The position numbers and the translations under genes are program-made. Positions 16,376 through 23,041 of a stretch of 40,464 bases of DNA are shown here, piece by piece. Source of the DNA: Oscillospiraceae bacterium. GTDB taxonomy: Bacteria; Bacillota; Clostridia; Oscillospirales; Oscillospiraceae. The DNA is taken from positions 1 to 40,464 of the forward strand of contig SVLB01000025.1 of NCBI GenBank assembly GCA_015068135.1, in the 5' to 3' direction. Below the pieces are notes generated by a model. The model was given only the letters and a program-made list of their open reading frames with translations. It was not told the DNA's origin and did not search any database. Every line of letters starts with the position of its first letter. The stretch's first letter is position 1.

Positions 16376-16723
16376 TTAGTCTACCCGCGGTTCCACACCG
16401 TAGACCATTTCACTTTCCCCTTCCTTCAGGGTCACCACAACAAAGCTGTCGTAGTAGTACATCCCCTCTTCGATGGGGTAATCCGTATCTTCGCTCATGG
16501 GGGACGGATAGTACTCGATCTTCTCCGGGGTACCCACCAGGTTCAAAAGCTCCTCGACAGGAGAGCCGATCAGATCCCGGGCCTCATCCTCCGGGGTAGG
16601 GCCTTCCCAGGTATCCTCCACAACCGTGGGCTGGGTAGTAACGGCCGCCTCTTTTTCCTCTGCGCAGGCCCAAAGCCCCCCACACAGCAACATAACCAAT
16701 ATGAGCATCAAAAACCGCTTCAT
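16376..16723 (-). CDS. small hypothetical lipoprotein
   Basis: A 115-residue exported protein. The signal peptide MKRFLMLILVMLLCGGLWAC has the lipobox Cys at residue 20. A Thr/Glu-rich linker follows, then a compact domain containing ARDLIGSPVEELLNLVGTPEKIEY and GMYYYDSFVVVTLKEG. The order helix-G-x-P-x-E then strands is reminiscent of BamE/SmpA-like small lipoprotein folds, but that is only a guess. An in-frame ATG ten codons upstream lacks a ribosome site; the chosen ATG has AACGGAG at a suitable distance. It has its own promoter (16765-16793) and terminator (16312-16365), so it is a single-gene unit. The function is unknown. Confidence 0.75.
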   Translation of the reverse strand: MKRFLMLILVMLLCGGLWACAEEKEAAVTTQPTVVEDTWEGPTPEDEARDLIGSPVEELLNLVGTPEKIEYYPSPMSEDTDYPIEEGMYYYDSFVVVTLKEGESEMVYGVEPRVD

Positions 16724-16764
16724 GGATCTCCGTTCCTTTCCTGAAAATGGCAATTTACCAACGT

Positions 16765-16793
16765 ATTATACGCAATCTTTTTCCCAATTGCAA
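16765..16793 (-). promoter_or_regulatory. promoter of the small lipoprotein gene
   Basis: On the minus strand, TTGCAA (16788-16793), a 17-bp spacer and TATAAT (16765-16770) lie about 40 bp before the start codon. Confidence 0.8.
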
Positions 16794-16883
16794 TCGGTCA
16801 CAAGCAAAATTCACAAATTTTTTTAACATTCCCGACTTTTTATGTATATACTATGAAAAGTTGAATTTTTTCCTTTTTTTGCA

Positions 16884-16912
16884 TTGATTTATCGGGGCTT
16901 TTGGAATACAAT
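16884..16912 (+). promoter_or_regulatory. promoter at the left end of the structured element
   Basis: TTGATT (16884-16889), a 17-bp spacer and TACAAT (16907-16912). The predicted start (about 16918-16920) falls at the first bases of the 28-bp closing stem of the element at 16916-17196. A second possible promoter, TTAACA-N18-TATACT (16823-16852), lies further upstream on the same strand. Confidence 0.6.
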
Positions 16913-16915
16913 AGG

Positions 16916-17196
16916 TAAGCCGAGGGGAGTCGACCCCCGATAGGTTTTCGGAGGCCGCTTTCCGCCAATACTGCGGAAAATCCCTCGAAAATACCAACGG
17001 GTATTCCCTTCGTGATTTTTCTTGTCTTGCCGAAAAGCAGCTCTCCGAAAACTGCGCAGCACCCCACAGCGAGAAGTTTTGCTTTGGATTTTTGCGCAGA
17101 CGACGAAGGCTTGCTGGCGCAAGCCGAGGAGGATAAGGAAAAATGCAAACAAAAGATCCGCTGTGGGGCTGTCGGGGTTCGGCTCCCCTCGGCTTA
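16916..17196 (+). ncRNA. unidentified ~280-nt highly structured element (candidate ncRNA/leader, or MITE)
   Basis: The ends are complementary over 28 positions (16916-16943 with 17169-17196), with one mismatch and several G-U pairs; the outer 14 bp taagccgaggggag is perfect. Inside, helices nest cleanly: P2 16944-16953/17043-17052 (10 bp perfect), enclosing P3 16959-16965/16973-16979 and P4 16990-16995/17000-17005; then P5 17062-17071/17159-17168 (10 bp perfect), enclosing P6 17077-17093/17139-17154 (15 pairs, one bulge, one mismatch) and P7 17108-17114/17119-17125. P1, P2 and P5 abut, forming a junction. A promoter ends just before it and trmL begins 29 bp after it; no T-run terminator is visible, so it may be the 5' leader of trmL-pgk-tpiA. 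Alternatively, the long terminal inverted repeat bounded by TA on both sides fits a miniature transposable element with TA target duplication. I do not recognise a known Rfam class. Confidence 0.55.
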
Positions 17197-17253
17197 GGCT
17201 TGATAAAGGCTTGGAGGAGGATCTATGCTGAACATCGTGCTGGTGGAGCCTGA
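17143..17253 (+). CDS. possible 36-codon upstream ORF overlapping the trmL start
   Basis: An ATG at 17143 inside the structured element has GAGGAGG ten bases upstream and opens a 36-residue frame that ends at the TGA at 17251, overlapping the trmL start in another frame. The predicted peptide (starting MQTKDPLWGCRG) matches nothing I know and its codons coincide with stem sequences, so chance is likely. It is listed because translation here would disrupt helices P1 and P5 and could couple to trmL. Confidence 0.15.
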   Translation: MQTKDPLWGCRGSAPLGLGLIKAWRRIYAEHRAGGA

Positions 17254-17707
17254 GATTCCACAAAACTGCGGCAATATCGCCCGGACCTGCGCCGCCACCG
17301 GCTGCCGTCTGCATCTGATCCGTCCTTTGGGCTTTGACATATCCGAAAAGGCCGTAAAGCGTGCAGGCCTGGATTATTGGCATTTGGTAGAAGTGTTCGA
17401 CTACGAAAATCTGGAAGATTTCTTCGCCAAAAACCGGGTGGAGCAAATGTGGTGTCTTTCCACAAAGGCTCCCAAAAGCTACACCGAAGCCCGGTTTGCA
17501 GACGGCTGTTACCTGTTCTTCGGCAAAGAGACCAAGGGACTTCCCGAAGACTTTCTGGAAGAACACCGGCAAAGCTGTATCCGCCTGCCCATGCGTCAAT
17601 GCGCGCGGAGCCTGAACCTGAGCAATTCTGTTGCCATCACGGTATATGAAGCCCTGCGGCAGCTGGATTTCCCCGGTCTTTGCGACCACGGAAAAATGAA
17701 ATTATAA
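17225..17707 (+). CDS. trmL: tRNA (cytidine/uridine(34)-2'-O)-methyltransferase TrmL
   Basis: A 160-residue SPOUT-fold methyltransferase that 2'-O-methylates the wobble nucleotide of certain tRNA-Leu species. Family blocks in order are [19 protein letters not shown] (residues 6-24, with the N-x-G-N-I-A-R-T motif), [19 protein letters not shown] (the SAM-knot region) and IRLPM...[19 protein letters not shown] at the C-terminus. The length fits TrmL rather than the longer SpoU proteins. GGAGGAGG five bases upstream fixes the start. It is the first recognisable coding gene after the structured element and is followed 23 bp later by pgk, so the three genes probably share transcription. Confidence 0.92.
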   Translation: MLNIVLVEPEIPQNCGNIARTCAATGCRLHLIRPLGFDISEKAVKRAGLDYWHLVEVFDYENLEDFFAKNRVEQMWCLSTKAPKSYTEARFADGCYLFFGKETKGLPEDFLEEHRQSCIRLPMRQCARSLNLSNSVAITVYEALRQLDFPGLCDHGKMKL

Positions 17708-17730
17708 ATTACTTACGGGAGGAAAACCAT

Positions 17731-18930
17731 ATGAATTACAACAAGAAGTCCATTGAAGATATCGAAGTTGCCGGCAAGCGCGTACTGTGCCGCTGCGATT
17801 TCAACGTCCCCACCAAGGACGGCAAGATCACTTCCGACAAGCGCATCGTTGCCGCTATGCCCACCATTGAGTACCTGGTTTCCAAGGGTGCCAAGGTGAT
17901 CCTGTGCTCCCACATGGGCAAGCCCAAGGGCGAGTGGAAGCCCGAGCTGAGCCTGAAGGTGGTTGCTCAGCGGATCTCTGAGCTTCTGGGCAAGGAAGTT
18001 GTCATGGCTGCCGACGTAGCCGGTGAGGATGCCCAGGCCAAGGCCGCCGCTCTGCAGAACGGTGACGTAATGCTCCTGGAAAACACCCGTTACATCAAGG
18101 GCGAAACCAAGAACGATCCCGAGCTGTCCAAGGCTCTGGCTTCCATGGCTGACATCTTCGTCAACGATGCCTTCGGCACTGCTCACCGTGCCCACTCCTC
18201 CACCGCCGGTGTGGCCGACTATCTGCCCGCAGTTTCCGGCTACCTGGTGCAGAAGGAAGTCTCCATCATGGGCAAGGCTCTGGCTAACCCCGAGCGTCCC
18301 TTCGTTGCCATTTTGGGCGGCGCTAAGGTTTCCGACAAGCTGAATGTGATCAACAATCTGCTGGAGAAGGTGGACACCCTGATCATCGGCGGCGGTATGG
18401 CTTATACCTTCCTGGCTGCTCAGGGCTACAGCGTGGGCAAGTCTCTGGTGGACAACGAGAAGCTGGACTACTGCAAGGAAATGATGGCTAAGGCCCAGGC
18501 CAAGGGCGTGAACCTGCTGCTGCCTGTGGACACCGCTGTTGCCGGAAGCTTCCCCAACCCCATCGATGCCGAGATCCCCGTGTCCTATGTGGACTGCACC
18601 AATATTCCCGATGACCAGATGGGCCTGGACATCGGCCCCAAGGCTTGCGAGGCCTTCGCCGCTGCTGCCAAGAGTGCCAAGACCGTGGTTTGGAACGGCC
18701 CCATGGGCGTGTTCGAGAACCCCACCCTGGCAAAGGGCACCGTGGCCGTTGCCCAGGCTCTGGCTGACTCCGATGCCGTGACCATCGTTGGCGGCGGTGA
18801 CAGCGCTGCTGCCTGTGAGCAGCTGGGCTTCGCCGACAAGATCACCCACATTTCCACCGGCGGCGGCGCTTCCCTGGAATTCCTGGAAGGCCTGGAGCTG
18901 CCCGGTATCGCCTGCCTGCAGGACAAGTAA
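17731..18930 (+). CDS. pgk: phosphoglycerate kinase
   Basis: A 399-residue glycolytic enzyme (1,3-bisphosphoglycerate + ADP to 3-phosphoglycerate + ATP). The N-terminal substrate-domain blocks are RCDFNVP (21-27), [10 protein letters not shown] and [16 protein letters not shown]. The C-terminal nucleotide domain shows [29 protein letters not shown] and [11 protein letters not shown], and ends [15 protein letters not shown]. The ATG is preceded by GGGAGG. Codon use is strongly biased and rich in C/G-ending codons compared with neighbours, consistent with high expression. It is followed 57 bp later by tpiA. Confidence 0.97.
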   Translation: MNYNKKSIEDIEVAGKRVLCRCDFNVPTKDGKITSDKRIVAAMPTIEYLVSKGAKVILCSHMGKPKGEWKPELSLKVVAQRISELLGKEVVMAADVAGEDAQAKAAALQNGDVMLLENTRYIKGETKNDPELSKALASMADIFVNDAFGTAHRAHSSTAGVADYLPAVSGYLVQKEVSIMGKALANPERPFVAILGGAKVSDKLNVINNLLEKVDTLIIGGGMAYTFLAAQGYSVGKSLVDNEKLDYCKEMMAKAQAKGVNLLLPVDTAVAGSFPNPIDAEIPVSYVDCTNIPDDQMGLDIGPKACEAFAAAAKSAKTVVWNGPMGVFENPTLAKGTVAVAQALADSDAVTIVGGGDSAAACEQLGFADKITHISTGGGASLEFLEGLELPGIACLQDK

Positions 18931-18987
18931 TGTAAGCGTACTACCACATCGCTTTGCGATGCGAATATATAAGGAGAAGAGAAGAAA

Positions 18988-19764
18988 ATGAACAGAAAGT
19001 ACCGTAAGACCGTGATTGCCGGTAACTGGAAGATGAACAAGACTCCCTCTCAAACCAAGGAGTTTATGCAGGAGTTCAAGGCCATCCTCCCCAAGGGCCG
19101 TTGGTGTGACATCGCACTGTGCGTACCTGCCGTGTGCATTCCCGCCGCTGTGCGTGCCATGCGTGAGACCAGAGTTGCCATTGGTGCAGAGAACTGCAAC
19201 GCCAATGCCTCCGGTGCCTACACCGGCGAGATCGCTACCAATATGCTCACCGATGCCGGTTGTAAGTATGTGATCATCGGCCACTCTGAGCGCCGTGCCA
19301 TGGGCGAGACCGATGCCGATGTCAATGCAAAGGTCCTGGCTGCCCTGGAAGCCGGTCTGATCCCCATTATGTGCTGCGGCGAGAGCCTTGAGCAGCGCCA
19401 GGCCGGTGTGACCACCGAGCACATCACCATGCAGATCAAGCTGGGTCTTGCCGGTGTTCCCGAAGATAAGATCCGCAAGGTCGTGATCGCTTATGAGCCC
19501 ATCTGGGCCATCGGCACCGGCCTGACTGCCACCCCCGAGCAGGCTGAGGAGGTCTGTGAGCACATCCGCAGTGTGGTGCGCAAGCTGTTCTCCTCCAAGA
19601 ATGCCCGCGCCATCTCCATCCTGTACGGCGGTTCCATGAACGAGAAGAACGCCTACGAGCTGCTGGCTCAGCCTGACATCGACGGCGGCCTCATCGGCGG
19701 CGCCTCCCTGGTTCCCGAAAAGTTCGTGCAGATCATCGAAGCTGCCAATCAGCCCACTGTGTAA
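18988..19764 (+). CDS. tpiA: triosephosphate isomerase
   Basis: A 258-residue TIM-barrel enzyme interconverting glyceraldehyde 3-phosphate and dihydroxyacetone phosphate. The catalytic residues are all visible: N13 and K15 in GNWKMN, H99 in IIGHSERR and E170 in AYEPIWAIGTG, with the phosphate-binding YGGSM and IGGASL loops near the C-terminus. AAGGAG lies 12-15 bases upstream. It is the last gene of the trmL-pgk-tpiA unit; a strong terminator follows three bases after the stop. Dihydroxyacetone phosphate is also the substrate of GpsA, encoded elsewhere in this window. Confidence 0.97.
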   Translation: MNRKYRKTVIAGNWKMNKTPSQTKEFMQEFKAILPKGRWCDIALCVPAVCIPAAVRAMRETRVAIGAENCNANASGAYTGEIATNMLTDAGCKYVIIGHSERRAMGETDADVNAKVLAALEAGLIPIMCCGESLEQRQAGVTTEHITMQIKLGLAGVPEDKIRKVVIAYEPIWAIGTGLTATPEQAEEVCEHIRSVVRKLFSSKNARAISILYGGSMNEKNAYELLAQPDIDGGLIGGASLVPEKFVQIIEAANQPTV

Positions 19765-19766
19765 TT

Positions 19767-19796
19767 AAAACGGAGCAGCTTTTGCTGCTCCGTTTT
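19767..19796 (+). terminator. intrinsic terminator of trmL-pgk-tpiA
   Basis: A 13-bp stem aaaacggagcagc / gctgctccgtttt with a TTTT loop, followed by a T-run, directly after the tpiA stop. Confidence 0.9.
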
Positions 19797-19800
19797 TGCT

Positions 19801-19885
19801 AATTATCCATTATGAATTGTAAATGATAACGATACCGCTCTGAAATGACCTTATAGAGAATTTATAATTCATCATTTATCATTCC
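19801..19885. repeat. AT-rich imperfect inverted repeat (atgaattgtaaatgat / atgatgaattataaatt type)
   Basis: The left part ccattatgaattgtaaatga and the right part, read on the other strand as gataaatgatgaattataaa, are similar in sequence. A shorter relative (ttataaattatgaattatcc) follows the M20 gene stop at about 2008. The right part overlaps the promoter of the next gene. Confidence 0.4.
19840..19868 (+). promoter_or_regulatory. possible promoter of the tsaC/sua5-coaE unit
   Basis: CTGAAA (19840-19845), a 17-bp spacer and TATAAT (19863-19868), 33 bp before the start codon. The -10 is ideal and the -35 is weak. Confidence 0.5.
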
Positions 19886-19901
19886 TTTCCGAGGTGATTC
19901 C

Positions 19902-20936
19902 ATGAACACCCTTATTCTTTCCGCAGCGGATCCCCAGGCGGCGCAAACCGCAGCAGACCTGATCCGTGACGGTCAGCTCGTAGCCCTGCCCACGGAAACT
20001 GTCTACGGGCTGGGTGCCAACGGCTTGGTTGAGGCTGCGGTTTCTAAAATATTCCAGGCAAAGGGCCGTCCCCAGGATAACCCTCTGATTTTGCATGTGG
20101 CCCAGGCTTCGGATATGGAGCGGTACTGCCACAGCATCCCCAAGGTGGCCTATGCCCTGGCAGAACGGTTTTGGCCCGGTCCTTTGACCATGGTCCTCCC
20201 TGCCCGGGACATCGTTCCCAAGGCCACCACCGCAGGGCTTTCCACGGTGGCACTGCGCTGTCCCGACTGCGCTGTGACCCGGCAGATCATCGCCCTTTCC
20301 GGTGTGCCCATCGCGGCCCCCTCTGCCAATCTCTCCGGCAAGCCCTCCACCACCACTGCCCAGCATGTGTATCACGACCATAAGGGCCGGATCCCCCTGA
20401 TCATTGACGGCGGTCCCTGCCGGGTAGGTGTGGAGTCCACCATTGTGGACCTTTCTGAAGGCACACCCCGGCTTCTCCGGCCCGGCGGTATCACCCCGGA
20501 GCAGCTTTTGGAGGTTTTGGAGGAGCTGGTCATCGACAAAGCCGTCACCGCCCAGCTGCAGGCCGGAGATGTTGTTAAGGCACCGGGAATGAAATACCGG
20601 CACTACGCCCCCAACGCCCAGGTCCTCATCGTCAAAGGCAGTCGGGAAAGTGCCGCCCGGTACATTCATGCTCATTTTGTCCCAGGAGACCGGGTGCTGT
20701 GCTTCCGGGAGGAGCTTCCCTTGTATGAAAACTGCGCTCCCCTGGCCTACGGTTTGGAAAGCCAGCCTGAGACCCTTTCCGCAGGACTGTTCGCCGCATT
20801 GCGGGAGCTGGACGACCCCCATGTTTCCCGCATTTACGCCCGTTGCCCGGAAGGCGGCGGTATCGCCATCGCCATTCAGAACCGCCTTGGCAAGGCGGCT
20901 GCTTTCCAGACCGTCAACGAGGAGGAAAGCCTATGA
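19902..20936 (+). CDS. ywlC: L-threonylcarbamoyladenylate synthase, Sua5/YwlC type
   Basis: A 344-residue enzyme making threonylcarbamoyl-AMP from threonine, bicarbonate and ATP for t6A37 tRNA modification. The N-terminal YrdC-like domain (about 1-205) shows LVALPTETVYGLGANG, KIFQAKGRPQDNPLILHV, FWPGPLTMVLP, APSANLSG, and VESTIVDL...LLRPGGIT. The linker APGMKYRHYAPNAQ is the signature joining to the extra C-terminal Sua5 domain (about 235-344), so it is the long Sua5 form, not the short TsaC. GAGGTG lies just upstream. The end overlaps coaE by four bases (ATGA). Confidence 0.93.
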   Translation: MNTLILSAADPQAAQTAADLIRDGQLVALPTETVYGLGANGLVEAAVSKIFQAKGRPQDNPLILHVAQASDMERYCHSIPKVAYALAERFWPGPLTMVLPARDIVPKATTAGLSTVALRCPDCAVTRQIIALSGVPIAAPSANLSGKPSTTTAQHVYHDHKGRIPLIIDGGPCRVGVESTIVDLSEGTPRLLRPGGITPEQLLEVLEELVIDKAVTAQLQAGDVVKAPGMKYRHYAPNAQVLIVKGSRESAARYIHAHFVPGDRVLCFREELPLYENCAPLAYGLESQPETLSAGLFAALRELDDPHVSRIYARCPEGGGIAIAIQNRLGKAAAFQTVNEEESL

Positions 20937-21517
20937 TCATCGGCATTACCGGCGGCACCGGCTGCGGCAAGACCACCCTTTTGAATGTTTTGAAAGAGCA
21001 CGATTTTCAGGTTTTGGACCTGGACGCAGTGTATCACGCGCTTTTACGGGATGACCGCGCCCTTACCGGTGCCATTGAAGCCGCTTTCCCCGGTACCGTC
21101 ACTGACGGGATCCTGGACCGAAAAAAGCTGGGTGCCATTGTTTTTGCAGACAAGGCCGCTATGAAGCGGCTGACCGCCATCACCGGTCCGGCCATCTGGG
21201 CCGAGACCCAAAGGCGCTTGAAAGCCCACCAAGGTCACACCGCCATTGATGCCATTGGCCTCATTGAAGGCGGCTATGATAAGCTTTGTGACCTGACCGT
21301 TGCCGTCACCGCGCCCGAAGATGCCCGGATCGCCCGACTCATGACCAGAGACGGTATTACTCAGGACTATGCCAGGCTGCGCATCGCCGCCCAAAAGCCC
21401 AAAGAGTTTTATATGGAGCATTGTACCTATACCCTGGAAAACGATTCCACTCAAGCCGATTTCCATATGAAATGCCTTGCTTTTTTGCGTACTTTGGGTA
21501 TAATGGAAGCAGAATAA
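20933..21517 (+). CDS. coaE: dephospho-CoA kinase
   Basis: A 194-residue kinase catalysing the last step of coenzyme A synthesis. The P-loop is GGTGCGKT (residues 7-14), followed by LDLDAVYHALL (the family's D-A-D-x-x-x-H region), LDRKKLGAIVFAD, and a late VTAPEDARIARLMTRDGITQDYARLRIAAQK lid/CoA region. An earlier in-frame ATG lies within ywlC, but the chosen ATG gives the standard IIGITGG start and has GGAGG seven bases upstream. It is translationally coupled to ywlC. The motif GCGKT replaces the more usual GSGKS, an acceptable variant. Confidence 0.88.
   Translation: MIIGITGGTGCGKTTLLNVLKEHDFQVLDLDAVYHALLRDDRALTGAIEAAFPGTVTDGILDRKKLGAIVFADKAAMKRLTAITGPAIWAETQRRLKAHQGHTAIDAIGLIEGGYDKLCDLTVAVTAPEDARIARLMTRDGITQDYARLRIAAQKPKEFYMEHCTYTLENDSTQADFHMKCLAFLRTLGIMEAE
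21477..21504 (+). promoter_or_regulatory. internal promoter before the M18 aminopeptidase gene
   Basis: TTGCTT (21477-21482), a 16-bp spacer and TATAAT (21499-21504), located within the last codons of coaE and 40 bp before the next start codon. Confidence 0.55.
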
Positions 21518-21544
21518 TGTAAATTCCCAACTGGAGGTATTTTT

Positions 21545-22930
21545 ATGACCACTGAAGAACTTCGTGAATCTTTACTTGCCGCTCCCAAGAACGGCTATAC
21601 CAAGCTCACCGCCGAGCAGCGGGAGGAAATGGAGGGCTACTGCCGCCGCTATGCCGCATTCATGGACGAATGCAAGACCGAGCGGGAAGCCACCACCTGG
21701 GCTGTCCGTGAGGCCGAAAAACGCGGCTTCAAGCCCCTGACCTACGGCATGAAGCTGGAGCCCGGTGACCGGGTATACTACAACAACCGGGATAAGGCCA
21801 TTATCCTGGCTGTGATCGGCAGTCAGTCCCTGGCCTACGGTGCCAATATCTGTGCCGCCCATGTGGACTCCCCCCGTATGGACATCAAGCCCAACCCCTT
21901 GTATGAAGACTCCGAGATCGCATATCTGAAGACCCATTACTACGGCGGCATCAAGAAGTACCAGTGGGCAACTGTTCCCCTGGCGCTGCACGGTGTTGTC
22001 TACCGCAAGGACGGCACTGTGGTCACTGTGACCGTCGGAGAGGACGAGACCGATCCCGTTCTCATGATCTCTGACCTTTTGATCCACCTGTCCGCCGACC
22101 AGATGAAGAAGCCCCTGGCAGAGGGCATTGTGGGCGAGCAGCTGAATGTGATCATGGGCACCGAGCCTTTGGAGGGTGAGGGTGCCGATCTGGTGAAGCT
22201 GCACATTATGAAGCTTCTGAACGAAAAGTACGGCATGGTGGAAAGCGATTTCCTGTCCGCAGAGCTGACCGTGGTTCCTGCCGGCCGCTGCCGCGAGGTG
22301 GGTCTGGACAGAAGCCTTTTGGGTGCCTACGGTCACGACGACCGGGTATGCGCCTATGCGGAAATGGAGGCCATCTTCGACCTGACCGTCCCCAATAAGA
22401 CTGCCGTGTGCATCCTGGCTGACAAGGAGGAGATCGGCTCTGTGGGCATCTCCGGTATGCAGAGCGATTTCTTTGAGTACTTCATGGAGACTCTGTGCAT
22501 TGCCCAGGATGTGCGCCTGCGGGAGTGCTTCGCCAACTCCTTCTGCCTGAGTGCCGACGTGTCCAATGCTTTTGACCCCAATTTCGCTGAAACCTGCGAC
22601 CGCCGGAACAACAGCCAGCTCAACTACGGTATTTCTATCTGTAAGTATACCGGCTCCCGCGGCAAGGGCGGCGCCTCCGATGCCTCTGCTGAGGCTATGG
22701 GCCATGTGCGCACCACCCTGGACAATGCCGGGGTTCTGTGGCAGATCGCGACCCTGGGCAAGGTTGACCAGGGCGGCGGCGGTACGGTTGCCGCATACAT
22801 GGCAAACCGCAACATCGTCACCGTGGATGCCGGTGTACCCGTTCTGTGCATGCACGCTCCCATGGAGCTGGTGTCCAAGCTGGACTGCTATATGACCTGG
22901 CGCGCCTGCACCGCCATCTACGAAGCATAA
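21545..22930 (+). CDS. M18-family aminopeptidase (aspartyl aminopeptidase type)
   Basis: A 461-residue cytosolic zinc peptidase removing N-terminal residues, usually acidic ones, from peptides. Metal and catalytic blocks occur in the M18 order: AAHVDSPRMDIKP (zinc His and catalytic Asp), GAYGHDDRVCAY (bridging Asp), DKEEIGSVG (catalytic Glu and zinc Glu), LSADVSNAFDPNF (zinc Asp) and CMHAPMELVSKLD (final zinc His). The length matches M18 (about 430-480). GGAGG lies seven bases upstream of the ATG. It has its own promoter inside coaE but may also be read from the ywlC promoter. The preferred substrate is inferred from the family only. Confidence 0.93.
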   Translation: MTTEELRESLLAAPKNGYTKLTAEQREEMEGYCRRYAAFMDECKTEREATTWAVREAEKRGFKPLTYGMKLEPGDRVYYNNRDKAIILAVIGSQSLAYGANICAAHVDSPRMDIKPNPLYEDSEIAYLKTHYYGGIKKYQWATVPLALHGVVYRKDGTVVTVTVGEDETDPVLMISDLLIHLSADQMKKPLAEGIVGEQLNVIMGTEPLEGEGADLVKLHIMKLLNEKYGMVESDFLSAELTVVPAGRCREVGLDRSLLGAYGHDDRVCAYAEMEAIFDLTVPNKTAVCILADKEEIGSVGISGMQSDFFEYFMETLCIAQDVRLRECFANSFCLSADVSNAFDPNFAETCDRRNNSQLNYGISICKYTGSRGKGGASDASAEAMGHVRTTLDNAGVLWQIATLGKVDQGGGGTVAAYMANRNIVTVDAGVPVLCMHAPMELVSKLDCYMTWRACTAIYEA

Positions 22931-22931
22931 T

Positions 22932-22966
22932 AACAAAGGACGGCTGGGATGCAGCCGTCCTTTGTT
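22932..22966 (+). terminator. probable terminator after the M18 aminopeptidase gene
   Basis: A 15-bp perfect stem aacaaaggacggctg / cagccgtcctttgtt with a 5-nt loop directly after the stop codon. The T-run is poor, so strength is uncertain. Confidence 0.6.
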
Positions 22967-22972
22967 AATGCT

Positions 22973-23032
22973 AAATGCAAAGTGCAAAGTGTTCAGTAGA
23001 AATCGACATTTTGCACTTTGCGCTTTGCATTT
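22973..23032. repeat. inverted pair of GCAAA-type repeats between convergent genes
   Basis: aaatgcaaagtgcaaagtg (from 22973) and its near-complement cactttgcgctttgcattt (to 23032) flank a 22-bp loop. Only one mismatch occurs in 19 pairs. It could act as a terminator for the minus-strand gene ending at 23042, though only TTT follows on that strand. Confidence 0.6.
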
Positions 23033-23041
23033 TACATGATA

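Noticed and set aside
16916..17196. RNase P RNA, 6S RNA, tmRNA or SRP RNA
   Set aside because: None of the conserved sequence blocks I know for these RNAs are present, and the junction layout (28-bp closing stem, two arms) does not match their shapes.
16889..17689. 266-codon open frame on the minus strand across trmL and the structured element
   Set aside because: It is antisense to trmL, no ribosome site was found, and its C-terminal part is simply the translation of the inverted-repeat element.
17713..19563. 616-codon open frame on the minus strand opposite pgk and tpiA
   Set aside because: It is antisense to two unmistakable glycolytic genes with strongly biased codon use, which leaves the opposite frame open; the translation is low-complexity Gly/His/Leu-rich with no family motif.
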